DNA from: SZUA-254 sp031379665
GTDB taxonomy: Bacteria; Bacteroidota; Ignavibacteria; UBA10030; SZUA-254
DNA length: 38,238 bases
Direction of reading: 5' to 3'
Assembly (NCBI GenBank): GCA_031379665.1
Contig: JANNFI010000123.1
Span: 1 to 38,238 of the forward strand
The stretch's first letter is position 1; every line of letters starts with the position of its first letter. The position numbers and the translations under genes are program-made. Positions 1 to 6,617 of the stretch are shown here, piece by piece. Below the pieces are notes generated by a model. The model did no database searches. It was not told where the DNA came from and saw nothing but the letters and a program-made list of their open reading frames with translations.

Positions 1-19
1 ATATATATATATATATATA
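1..19. repeat. AT dinucleotide repeat at the window edge
   Basis: The first 19 bases are an uninterrupted AT repeat, directly followed by GC-rich ribosomal protein coding sequence. In the rpsS frame it would encode alternating Ile and Tyr, which does not fit the conserved S19 sequence expected before the TFAVHNG block. It therefore looks like a low-complexity sequencing or assembly artefact at a contig end rather than genomic DNA, although this is an inference. Confidence 0.7.
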
Positions 20-170
20 CACGTTTGCCGTCCACAATGGGACCAAGTTCATCCCCGTGTATGTCAACGAGAGCATGGTGGGGCATAAGCTGGGTGAGTT
101 CGCGCCGACCCGGATCTTCCGGTCGCACCCGGGGCTGAAGAGTGAGTCATCGACCGTCGTGGGAGGCTGA
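18..170 (+). CDS. rpsS: 30S ribosomal protein S19, C-terminal part (partial)
   Basis: This is the last 50 or so codons of S19, the small-subunit head protein that pairs with S13 near the A site. The visible residues include TFAVHNG, MVGHKLGEFAPTR and a short tail ending VVGG, which are diagnostic of the C-terminal half of the family. The start of the gene is missing, replaced by the AT repeat at the window edge. The stop codon (168-170) lies two bases before the rplV start, the normal S10-operon order rpsS-rplV-rpsC, so the two genes are surely co-transcribed and probably translationally coupled. Confidence 0.93.
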   Translation, partial: YTFAVHNGTKFIPVYVNESMVGHKLGEFAPTRIFRSHPGLKSESSTVVGG

Positions 171-172
171 TC

Positions 173-610
173 ATGGCTGAGACCAGGGCAATCAATCGCT
201 ACGTCGGGTCGTCCCCACGCAAGATGAGGCTCGTCATCGACCTCATCAGGGGGAAGTCGGTCCCCGAGGCGCTGACGATCCTCCATTTCTCCACCAAGCA
301 CCCGGCGAAGATCGCCGAAAAGGTGTTACGGTCTGCGGTGTCGAACTACCAGAACAAGGACCACGAGGGGCGGACCGAAATCGAGACGCTGTTCGTGAAG
401 AGGGCCTTCGTCGACCCGGGACCGAGCATGAAGCGGATCCTCCCCGCCCCGATGGGCCGGGCGTTCCGGATCGTCAAGCGGTCGAACCATGTGACCATCG
501 TCGTCGACAAGCGCGAGAAGCGCGCCGGCCGGAAGGCCGCGACGGCGCCCCCGGCGATTGCTGAAAAGGCGCAGGCCTCGAAGGCAACAAAGAAAACAGA
601 GAAAGAATAG
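173..610 (+). CDS. rplV: 50S ribosomal protein L22
   Basis: L22 binds 23S rRNA domains and its long beta-hairpin lines the peptide exit tunnel. The family core is visible: RYVGSSPRKMRLVIDLIRG near the start, and the hairpin segment around residues 80-100 with GPSMKRILPAPMGRAFRI. At 145 residues it is longer than the usual 110 or so. The excess is a Lys/Ala/Glu-rich low-complexity tail from about residue 112, probably disordered. ATG at 173 follows rpsS by two bases. The stop TAG overlaps the AGGAGG ribosome-binding site of rpsC. Confidence 0.97.
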   Translation: MAETRAINRYVGSSPRKMRLVIDLIRGKSVPEALTILHFSTKHPAKIAEKVLRSAVSNYQNKDHEGRTEIETLFVKRAFVDPGPSMKRILPAPMGRAFRIVKRSNHVTIVVDKREKRAGRKAATAPPAIAEKAQASKATKKTEKE

Positions 611-614
611 GAGG
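609..614 (+). promoter_or_regulatory. Shine-Dalgarno site deciding the rpsC TTG start
   Basis: A perfect AGGAGG overlaps the rplV stop codon and lies four bases before TTG at 619. It supports the TTG as the true rpsC start, because the resulting protein begins MGQKVHPVGFR, the conserved S3 N-terminus. Confidence 0.75.
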
Positions 615-618
615 ACGA

Positions 619-1260
619 TTGGGACAGAAGGTACATCCCGTAGGGTTCAGGCTCGGCGTTCTGCGAACGTGGGATTCGAACTGGTACGACGACAAGACAT
701 TTGCCGACAAGCTCCAGGAAGACCTGAAGATCAGGAACTACGTCTCGAGCCGCCTCAAGAAGGCCGGAATTTCACGGGTCCTCATCGAGCGGACCCCGAA
801 GCGGGCGGTGATCACGATCCATACTTCCCGGCCCGGCATCGTCATCGGCCGGAGTGGGAAGGAGATCACGCAGCTCGAGGAGGAGCTCAAGCAGCTCACA
901 TCCAAGGAGGTCAAGATCCTGATTCACGAGGTGAAGCGTCCGGAACTCGACGCCTTCCTCGTAGCTGAGAACATCGCCGGACAGCTCGAGGGGCGGACAT
1001 CGTTCAGGCGCGCGATGAAGATGGGCATCACCTCGTCGATGAGGATGGGAGCCGAGGGCGTGCGCATCAAGTGCGCGGGGCGGCTCGGCGGCGCCGAAAT
1101 AGCTAGAACCGAACAGTACAAGGAGGGGCGGATCCCGCTCCACACCTTGCGCGCCGACATCGACTACGCGCAGGCGACCGCAATGACGATCTACGGCACG
1201 ATCGGCGTGAAGGTATGGATCTGCCGCGGCGAGATGCTTGAACGCCCCGCGGCGAAGTGA
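619..1260 (+). CDS. rpsC: 30S ribosomal protein S3
   Basis: S3 sits in the 30S head at the mRNA entry channel. The N-terminus GQKVHPVGFRLG is the family hallmark. The type II KH domain has its GxxG loop at residues 77-80 (GRSG), and the C-terminal domain carries the IKCAGRLGGAEIART motif. At 213 residues it is close to the Bacteroidota/Chlorobi length, lacking the longer tail of E. coli S3 (233). The start is a TTG supported by a perfect upstream AGGAGG and by the conserved first residues. Confidence 0.97.
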   Translation: MGQKVHPVGFRLGVLRTWDSNWYDDKTFADKLQEDLKIRNYVSSRLKKAGISRVLIERTPKRAVITIHTSRPGIVIGRSGKEITQLEEELKQLTSKEVKILIHEVKRPELDAFLVAENIAGQLEGRTSFRRAMKMGITSSMRMGAEGVRIKCAGRLGGAEIARTEQYKEGRIPLHTLRADIDYAQATAMTIYGTIGVKVWICRGEMLERPAAK

Positions 1261-1303
1261 TTCCCCGGACACCGGGACAGACAGCTGAAACTGAGGACGA
1301 CGA

Positions 1304-1729
1304 ATGTTACTACCCAAGAGAGTAAAATACCGCAAGGCGCAGCGCGGTCGGATGAAGGGCAAGGCCACGCGAGGCGCCCTGATCAATTTCGGCGATTACG
1401 GCCTCAAGGCCATGGAACCGGGATGGATCACCCAACGCCAGATCGAGGCGGCGCGCGTCGCGCTCACCCGGTTGATGAAACGCGAGGGTAAGGTCTGGAT
1501 CCGCATCTTCCCGGCGAAGCCGGTGACCAAGAAGCCGGCAGAAACCAGGATGGGAAGCGGGAAGGGCGTCCCTGAGTTCTGGGTCGCCGTGGTGAGGCCG
1601 GGAACGGTGATGTTCGAGCTCGGTGGCGTCAACAGGACCACGGCCGCCGAGGCTCTGAAACTGGCCTCGAGGAAACTGCCTATCAAAACGAAAATGGTGG
1701 CGCGCCCCACACTGGGCGTCGCCGGATAA
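1304..1729 (+). CDS. rplP: 50S ribosomal protein L16
   Basis: L16 helps shape the A-site region and the peptidyl-transferase centre of the large subunit. The N-terminus MLLPKRVKYRKAQRGRMKG and the GxxYGLKA-type segment (FGDYGLKAMEPGWIT) are typical, as is the KPAETRMGSGKG loop near residues 76-87. The length, 141 residues, matches the family (about 136-144). It lies between rpsC and rpmC in the conserved S10-operon order. Confidence 0.97.
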   Translation: MLLPKRVKYRKAQRGRMKGKATRGALINFGDYGLKAMEPGWITQRQIEAARVALTRLMKREGKVWIRIFPAKPVTKKPAETRMGSGKGVPEFWVAVVRPGTVMFELGGVNRTTAAEALKLASRKLPIKTKMVARPTLGVAG

Positions 1730-1739
1730 GGAAGAGGAA

Positions 1740-1961
1740 ATGAAAGCACGAGACATCCGGGTGCTCCAGAGTGTGGAGCTCGAGAAGAGGATCGCCGAGG
1801 AAGAGGAAAACCTCGTCCACCTCAAATTCCAAAAGGCCACCAGCCAGCTGGAGAGCCCGATCAAGATACGCAGCGTCCGCCGCGAGATTGCAAGGATGAA
1901 AACCGTCCTGCAGGAGAAACTGGCGGCGGCAGGAACGTCCGACCCGGGCGCCACCGCATAA
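1740..1961 (+). CDS. rpmC: 50S ribosomal protein L29
   Basis: L29 is a small helical hairpin protein next to the exit tunnel, near the docking site for trigger factor and SRP. The order and the motif from EEENLVHLKFQKATSQLESP to VRREIARMKTVL are characteristic. It has 73 residues against about 63 normally, because of a short Ala/Gly-rich tail. It starts 10 bases after rplP, with a GGAAGAGG-like ribosome-binding site at the rplP end. Confidence 0.94.
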   Translation: MKARDIRVLQSVELEKRIAEEEENLVHLKFQKATSQLESPIKIRSVRREIARMKTVLQEKLAAAGTSDPGATA

Positions 1962-1979
1962 CCGTCGAAGAAAGAGACC

Positions 1980-2240
1980 ATGAACGACAGAACGACACAC
2001 AGGAAGGTCCGCCAGGGCAGGGTGGTCAGCAACAAGATGCAGAAGAGCATCGTCGTGGCGATCGAGCGGAGGGTCCCGCACCCGGTGTACCGCAAGTATT
2101 TCAAGCGCACAATGAAGCTCACGGCGCACGACGAGAAACAGGAGGCCGGCATCGGCGACCTGGTGCGTGTCATGGAAACCCGGCCGCTCAGCAAAACCAA
2201 GCGCTGGCGCCTGATGGAAATCATCGAGAAAGCCAAATAG
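1980..2240 (+). CDS. rpsQ: 30S ribosomal protein S17
   Basis: S17 is a primary 16S rRNA-binding OB-fold protein. Visible family features are RQGRVVSNKMQKSIVVAIERRV in the first strands, HPVYRKYFKRT and the GDLVRVMETRPLSKTKRWRL block. Its 86 residues match the normal length. It lies between rpmC and rplN, as in nearly all bacterial S10/spc clusters. Confidence 0.96.
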   Translation: MNDRTTHRKVRQGRVVSNKMQKSIVVAIERRVPHPVYRKYFKRTMKLTAHDEKQEAGIGDLVRVMETRPLSKTKRWRLMEIIEKAK

Positions 2241-2252
2241 CAGCGGTGTGAT

Positions 2253-2621
2253 ATGATTCAGGAAGAAACTAATCTGGTGGTGGCGGACAACTCGGGCGCG
2301 AAGAAGGTCCGATGCATCCGTGTCCTCGGCGGTTCCGATCGCCGATACGCCTCGATCGGCGACCTGATCGTGGTCTCGGTAAAGAGCGCAATACCCGGCG
2401 CCGGCGTCAAGAAGGGGGAGGTCTCCCGCGCCGTTATCGTCCGCACCAAGAAGGAAATACGGCGGAAGGACGGCTCTTTCATCCGCTTCGACGAGAACGC
2501 CGCGGTACTTCTCACGCCACAGGGCGAGCCGCGCGGGACGCGCATCTTCGGCCCCGTCGCGAGGGAGCTGCGCGAGAAGAACTACATGAAGATTATTTCA
2601 CTCGCGCCCGAAGTCCTTTAA
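2253..2621 (+). CDS. rplN: 50S ribosomal protein L14
   Basis: L14 is a beta-barrel protein at the subunit interface, also the docking site of the silencing factor RsfS. The N-terminus MIQEETNLVVADNSGAKKV, the central VKSAIPGAGVKKGEV and the C-terminal GTRIFGPVARELRE are near-invariant family signatures. Length is 122 residues, as expected. It is the first gene of the classical spc operon, here continuous with the S10 part with only 12 bases after rpsQ. Confidence 0.97.
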   Translation: MIQEETNLVVADNSGAKKVRCIRVLGGSDRRYASIGDLIVVSVKSAIPGAGVKKGEVSRAVIVRTKKEIRRKDGSFIRFDENAAVLLTPQGEPRGTRIFGPVARELREKNYMKIISLAPEVL

Positions 2622-2640
2622 CCCGGAGATTGAGACGGTC

Positions 2641-2964
2641 ATGAGCATCCAGAAAAACGATACGGTGATGGTGGTCGCCGGCAATTCGCGGGGCAAGACG
2701 GGGAAGGTCCTGAAGGTCTTCCGCGAAAGGCGCCGCGCGATCATCGAAGGCGTCAACATCATCAAGCGCCACACGAGGGCGTCACAGAAAAACCCCCAGG
2801 GGGGCATTGTCCAGAAGGAAGAGGCGATCCACATGGCGAACGTCATGGTGGTCTGCCCGAAGTGCAGTAAGCCATCGAGGCTCGGTCGCAAGCAGGTGGC
2901 CGACGCGGGAACAGGCCGCAAGCACACGATGCGGATCTGCAAAAAATGCGAGCACATGTTTTAA
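2641..2964 (+). CDS. rplX: 50S ribosomal protein L24, zinc-ribbon variant
   Basis: L24 is an early assembly initiator protein for the 50S subunit. The N-terminal KOW domain is clear (KNDTVMVVAGNSRGKTGKVL), followed by the NPQGGIVQKE and IHMANVM segments. The C-terminal half carries two CxxC knuckles, Cys72/Cys75 and Cys100/Cys103, which would form a zinc ribbon that is absent from E. coli L24. Such a form is known in several phyla. The stop codon is 15 bases before the preferred rplE start. Confidence 0.96.
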   Translation: MSIQKNDTVMVVAGNSRGKTGKVLKVFRERRRAIIEGVNIIKRHTRASQKNPQGGIVQKEEAIHMANVMVVCPKCSKPSRLGRKQVADAGTGRKHTMRICKKCEHMF

Positions 2965-2979
2965 GTGAAAGAACGACAC

Positions 2980-3651
2980 ATGGCTAAAGAGACGAAAGAA
3001 ATCAAAGAAAAAAAAGAGAAGAAGCCGAAGTCGGAGCAACCGGCCAAAGCCGAGAAAGCCCCGGCGACCCACGACGAGGAGAAGGGCGCCACCCCCCGTC
3101 TCGCGGAGTCTTTCCGGAAGTCGATCACCCCGGACTTGATGAAACTCTTCAAGTACAAGAGCGTCATGCAGGTCCCGCGGCTTGAGAAGATCGCCGTCAA
3201 CGTCGGCGTCGGGGCGGCCACGCAGGATCCGAAGATCCTTGACGTTGTGGTGAAGGAACTCGAGAGCATCGTGGGACAGAAACCGGTCCTGACGAAATCG
3301 AAGAAGGCCATCTCCAACTTCAAGCTGCGCGAGAACATGCCGATCGGCGTGAGGGTCACCCTGCGCAATCGCAAGATGTACGAGTTCATGGACCGATTCG
3401 TCTCCGTCGCCGTTCCCAGGATCCGGGATTTCCGCGGGTTCTCCGATAAGTCCTTCGACGGCAGGGGAAACTACACCGTCGGGATCAAGGAGCAGATCAT
3501 TTTCCCGGAGATCGACGTGGACAAGGTGACCCGCGTGTTCGGCATGGACATCACGTTTGTGACCACCGCGGCCACTGACCAGGAGGCCATGGAGCTTCTG
3601 AAGGGCCTCGGGTTCCCGTTCGTGAAGCGCGACGAGCCGGTCGCGGCCTGA
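2980..3651 (+). CDS. rplE: 50S ribosomal protein L5 with lysine-rich N-terminal extension
   Basis: L5 binds 5S rRNA in the central protuberance and contacts the P-site tRNA. The family core starts near residue 48, with YKSVMQVPRLEKIAVNVGVG, and continues through LTKSKKAISNFKLRE and RDFRGFSDKSFDGRGNY. The protein has 223 residues, whereas L5 normally has about 180. The excess is about 37 residues of Lys/Glu/Ala-rich sequence at the N-terminus. I chose ATG at 2980; an in-frame GTG at 2965 directly abuts the rplX stop without a ribosome-binding site. The extension is probably disordered, and its role is unknown. Confidence 0.95.
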   Translation: MAKETKEIKEKKEKKPKSEQPAKAEKAPATHDEEKGATPRLAESFRKSITPDLMKLFKYKSVMQVPRLEKIAVNVGVGAATQDPKILDVVVKELESIVGQKPVLTKSKKAISNFKLRENMPIGVRVTLRNRKMYEFMDRFVSVAVPRIRDFRGFSDKSFDGRGNYTVGIKEQIIFPEIDVDKVTRVFGMDITFVTTAATDQEAMELLKGLGFPFVKRDEPVAA

Positions 3652-3713
3652 ACGGCGCACTCACCGGGCCGGACGAATTTTAGACACCATAAAGGATAGA
3701 GAGGAGTGATCAG

Positions 3714-3899
3714 TTGGCGCGACTAGCGATGAGAGTGAAGGCGAAACGGAAACCGAGGTTCCCGGTCCGGGTCCACAACCGCTGCGAGATCTGCGGCCGA
3801 TCCCGGGCCTTCCTCCGGAAATTCGGCATCTGCCGCATCTGCTTTAGGAAAATGGCTCTCGAGGGGAAAATCCCCGGAGTCGTGAAGTCCAGCTGGTAA
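3714..3899 (+). CDS. rpsZ: 30S ribosomal protein S14, short zinc-binding type
   Basis: This is the 61-residue zinc form of S14, which sits in the 30S head near S3 and S10. Four cysteines form two CxxC pairs (CEIC and CRIC), and the C-terminus ends in the usual SSW. The start is TTG at 3714, supported by AGGAG at 3702-3706 with a seven-base spacer and by the conserved start MARLAM. No zinc-free S14 paralogue is seen in the window. It lies between rplE and rpsH, the standard spc position. Confidence 0.95.
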   Translation: MARLAMRVKAKRKPRFPVRVHNRCEICGRSRAFLRKFGICRICFRKMALEGKIPGVVKSSW

Positions 3900-3917
3900 G
3901 GAGACATCAGGAAAATT

Positions 3918-4313
3918 ATGCAGACGACAGACCCCATCGCCGATTATTTGACCCGGATCCGCAACGGGATCCACGCCAGGCACAAGCGGATAGACGTCCC
4001 CGCCTCGAACCTCAAGCGGGAGATTACGCGGATACTCGCCGACAAGAAACTCATCGCCGGGTACTCCGAGATCAAGGATGACCGCCAGGGCGTGCTGCGC
4101 ATCGCGCTTCGGTACACTGAGGGCATCAACGCCATCAGCGGGCTCCAGCGGATCAGCAAGCCCGGGCTACGAATCTATACGCAGGCCGACCGCCTGCCCA
4201 GGGTGATGAACGGCCTCGGCCTGGCGTTGATTTCCACGTCGCAGGGCATCCTCACAGACAGGGACGCGCGCTCGAAGAAGGTCGGCGGCGAAGTCCTTTG
4301 TTACATTTGGTAA
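3918..4313 (+). CDS. rpsH: 30S ribosomal protein S8
   Basis: S8 binds the central domain of 16S rRNA and in E. coli is the translational repressor of the spc operon. The family start DPIADYLTRIRN, the SGLQRISKPGLRIY segment and the C-terminal block from GILTDRDARSKKVGG to EVLCYIW are all present. Length is 131 residues, as normal. Whether S8 feedback control exists here cannot be read from the sequence; no mimic of the 16S site was searched. Confidence 0.97.
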   Translation: MQTTDPIADYLTRIRNGIHARHKRIDVPASNLKREITRILADKKLIAGYSEIKDDRQGVLRIALRYTEGINAISGLQRISKPGLRIYTQADRLPRVMNGLGLALISTSQGILTDRDARSKKVGGEVLCYIW

Positions 4314-4337
4314 CCAAACCTCTGTAAGGAGAGAAAC

Positions 4338-4889
4338 GTGTCCAGAATAGGAAGGCGGCCAATCGCCGCCGTGAAAGGCGTCAAGATAGAACGTAAGGAC
4401 GGGCATCTGAAGGTGACCGGTCCGAAGGGGGAGCTATCGGCCAACGTCCCCCTCTCGATCGCATTCGAAGTGGGCGAGGCCGACATCAAGGTCAAGCGCG
4501 GCTCAGACAAGAAGACCGACAGGGTATTGCACGGGACCTGGAGGGCGCTACTTGCGAATATGGTGCGCGGCGTCTCCGACGGGTTCACCCGCAAGCTGGA
4601 AATCGTCGGCGTCGGGTACAAGGCCGAGGTGAAGGGCAGGAACATCCAGTTCGCGCTCGGCTACTCGCACCCGATCCTCTTCACGCCGCCGGCCGGGATC
4701 AAGATCGAAGTTCCGCAGCCCACGGTACTGCTCATCTCGGGCATCGACAAGCAGCTCGTCGGCCAGGTCGCGGCCAAAATCCGCTCGTTCAGGCCGCCGG
4801 AGCCGTACAAGGGCAAGGGCGTGAAGTATGAAGGCGAATACATCAGGCGGAAGGCCGGTAAAGCTGCGGCCACCGCCGGGAAGGCATAA
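4338..4889 (+). CDS. rplF: 50S ribosomal protein L6
   Basis: L6 lies at the base of the L7/L12 stalk near the sarcin-ricin loop. Visible features are SRIGRRPI at the N-terminus, VTGPKGEL, the GVGYKAEVKG loop around residue 95 and the C-terminal PPEPYKGKGVKYEGE signature. It has 183 residues, close to the family's 177-180. The start is GTG at 4338, preceded by AAGGAGAG at 4327-4334. Confidence 0.97.
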   Translation: MSRIGRRPIAAVKGVKIERKDGHLKVTGPKGELSANVPLSIAFEVGEADIKVKRGSDKKTDRVLHGTWRALLANMVRGVSDGFTRKLEIVGVGYKAEVKGRNIQFALGYSHPILFTPPAGIKIEVPQPTVLLISGIDKQLVGQVAAKIRSFRPPEPYKGKGVKYEGEYIRRKAGKAAATAGKA

Positions 4890-4900
4890 CAGGCTATACT

Positions 4901-5269
4901 ATGATCAAGAGCACCAGAAAAGAGCACCGGATGGGCGTCAAGTCGCGCATCCGGAAGAAAATCCGCGGGACCACAGAGCGTCCCCGCCTCGTCATCTATA
5001 AGAGCCTGTCGCACCTCTACGCGCAGGTCGTCGACGACTCGCAGGCGAAGACGCTCGTCGCGAGCTCCTCGCTGAGCAAGGACCTGAAAGCGGCCATCGG
5101 CGCCCTCAAGGGACAGAAGGAAAAGGCCAAATCGCTTGGGCAACACATCGCGAAACTGGCGATCGGAAAGAACATCAAGACCGTGGTGTTCGACAGGAAC
5201 GGCTACCTCTACCATGGCATCGTCAAGTCGCTCGCCGACGGCGCCCGTGAAGGTGGTTTGAAGTTTTAA
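4901..5269 (+). CDS. rplR: 50S ribosomal protein L18
   Basis: L18 is one of the 5S rRNA-binding proteins of the central protuberance. The segment RIRKKIRGTTERPRLVIYKS and the C-terminal VVFDRNGYLYHGIVKSLADGAREGGL match the family. Length is 122 residues (usual 117-122). It is followed not by rpsE directly but by a 139-base interval that holds a tRNA-Gln gene, which is unusual. Confidence 0.96.
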   Translation: MIKSTRKEHRMGVKSRIRKKIRGTTERPRLVIYKSLSHLYAQVVDDSQAKTLVASSSLSKDLKAAIGALKGQKEKAKSLGQHIAKLAIGKNIKTVVFDRNGYLYHGIVKSLADGAREGGLKF

Positions 5270-5302
5270 CGGACCCGTCGACCCCGGCCGTCGTGACGAA
5301 AG

Positions 5303-5373
5303 TGCCGGGTCGTCTAATGGCAGGACAGCGGCCTTTGGAGCCGTCAGTGGAGGTTCGACTCCTCCCCCGGCAG
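5303..5373 (+). tRNA. tRNA-Gln(UUG)
   Basis: The sequence folds into a complete cloverleaf of 71 bases. The acceptor stem is TGCCGGG with CCCGGCA, the D stem GTCT with GGAC, and the anticodon stem GCGGC with GCCGT around loop CTTTGGA. The T arm is GGAGG-TTCGACT-CCTCC. Anticodon TTG is at 5335-5337. The U1-A72 pair and discriminator G73 are glutamine identity features. CCA is not encoded, so it must be added. The gene sits between rplR (34 bases upstream) and rpsE (35 bases downstream) with no obvious promoter of its own, so it is probably processed from the ribosomal operon transcript. Confidence 0.95.
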
Positions 5374-5408
5374 CATAAAACGCACACACTACAGAACGGA
5401 GAAACGCA

Positions 5409-5933
5409 GTGGCTCGGATAAAAGCAGGTGACATGGATCTCAAGGACAAGTTGGTCCACATCAATCGCGTGGCCAAGGTCGTCAAGGGCGGGCGCAGGTT
5501 CAGCTTCAGCGCCATCGTCGTTGTCGGCGACGGGAAGGGGCACGTCGGGGTGGGTCTCGGCAAGGCGAACGAGGTACAGGACGCCATCTCGAAGGGGGTC
5601 GACGAGGCGAAGAAGCACATCGTCGAGGTCACCATCGTGAACGGAACGATCCCGCACCCGGTCCAATCGAAATTCAGCGCCTCCAAGGTTCTGCTGATGC
5701 CTGCATCCCCGGGCACGGGGCTCATCGCGGGCGGGGGCATCAGGGCCGTTCTGGAATCGGCCGGGGTCAGGGACGTCCTCACGAAGTCGATCGGGTCGAC
5801 CAACCCGCATAACGTGGTCAAGGCGACCCTCAAGGCGCTCATGAGTCTGCGGGATGCCCGCCACACGGCCCGCCTCCGGGGGATGACCCTGTCGGAGCTG
5901 TTCGAGCGCCCCGTCAACGAGCCGACGCGGTAA
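5409..5933 (+). CDS. rpsE: 30S ribosomal protein S5
   Basis: S5 is a decoding-accuracy protein of the 30S body with an N-terminal double-stranded RNA-binding-like domain. The blocks KLVHINRVAKVVKGGRRFSF, VVGDGKGHVGVGLGKA and LLMPASPGTGLIAGGGIRAV are family signatures. Length is 174 residues. The start GTG at 5409 has GGAG at 5399-5402. It lies 35 bases after the tRNA-Gln gene, so if that tRNA is cut out of the transcript this ribosome-binding site lies on the new 5' fragment. Confidence 0.97.
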   Translation: MARIKAGDMDLKDKLVHINRVAKVVKGGRRFSFSAIVVVGDGKGHVGVGLGKANEVQDAISKGVDEAKKHIVEVTIVNGTIPHPVQSKFSASKVLLMPASPGTGLIAGGGIRAVLESAGVRDVLTKSIGSTNPHNVVKATLKALMSLRDARHTARLRGMTLSELFERPVNEPTR

Positions 5934-5949
5934 GGGAGAGGAGACCATC

Positions 5950-6138
5950 ATGAGCGTGAAACTGAAAATCACCCAGGTCATCAGCCAGCTCGACTGCCTC
6001 GAGGCGCAGAAGCGCACGATCAAGGCGCTCGGCCTGGGCCGGCCGAATTATTCCGTCGTCAAGACGGATTCCCCGCAGATCCGCGGGATGATCAGGACCG
6101 TGCGCCACCTGGTAAAAGTTGAAGAGGTAGCATCATGA
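5950..6138 (+). CDS. rpmD: 50S ribosomal protein L30
   Basis: L30 is a small protein of the 50S subunit. The sequence LKITQVISQLDCLEAQKRTIKALGL aligns with the family core, and GMIRTVRHLVKVEEV is the usual C-terminal part. It has 62 residues against about 59. The stop codon overlaps the rplO start (ATGA at 6135-6138), indicating translational coupling. Confidence 0.95.
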   Translation: MSVKLKITQVISQLDCLEAQKRTIKALGLGRPNYSVVKTDSPQIRGMIRTVRHLVKVEEVAS

Positions 6139-6614
6139 CGAAACCAATTTTAAGCAACCTTACATTCGCGAAGGGATCGCGAAAACGCGTCAAACGGATC
6201 GGGCGGGGCCAGGGTTCCGGCCACGGCGGCACCGCCACGCGTGGTCACAAGGGCGAGGGCGCCAGGTCGGGCACGCACAACCGGCCATGGTTCGAGGGCG
6301 GACAGATGCCCCTCGTCAGGAGGGTGCCGAAATTCGGCTTCCACAGTCCCTTCCGTGTCTCGTACCAGGTGGTGAACCTCGACGACCTGGCGAAGGCGGT
6401 CGCTGAGGGAAAGATCGAGGGCAAGGGGATCACTCCCGCGACGCTCCACGCCTCCGGCCTGGTCTCGAAGAAGAACCAGCCGGTCAAGGTCCTCGGGACC
6501 GGTGACATCGCAGCGCCGCTCGACGTCTCTGCCCACGCATTCAGCGCCACGGCAGCGAAAAAAATTGAATCGGCCGGTGGGAAGACCACCGTCATCAACC
6601 GAACCAGCAGATAA
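6135..6614 (+). CDS. rplO: 50S ribosomal protein L15
   Basis: L15 is a 23S rRNA-binding assembly protein with a long glycine-rich, basic N-terminal tail. The tail KRVKRIGRGQGSGHGGTATRGHKG is diagnostic, as are FEGGQMPLVRRVPKFGF and the C-terminal globular region. Length is 159 residues (usual 144-150). The start overlaps the rpmD stop by four bases. It is followed after three bases by secY, the standard order. Confidence 0.97.
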   Translation: MTKPILSNLTFAKGSRKRVKRIGRGQGSGHGGTATRGHKGEGARSGTHNRPWFEGGQMPLVRRVPKFGFHSPFRVSYQVVNLDDLAKAVAEGKIEGKGITPATLHASGLVSKKNQPVKVLGTGDIAAPLDVSAHAFSATAAKKIESAGGKTTVINRTSR

Positions 6615-6617
6615 CAG

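Noticed and set aside
1..19. AT repeat as a promoter or DNA-unwinding element
   Set aside because: It sits within the expected coding region of rpsS at the contig edge, so a regulatory role is unsupported.
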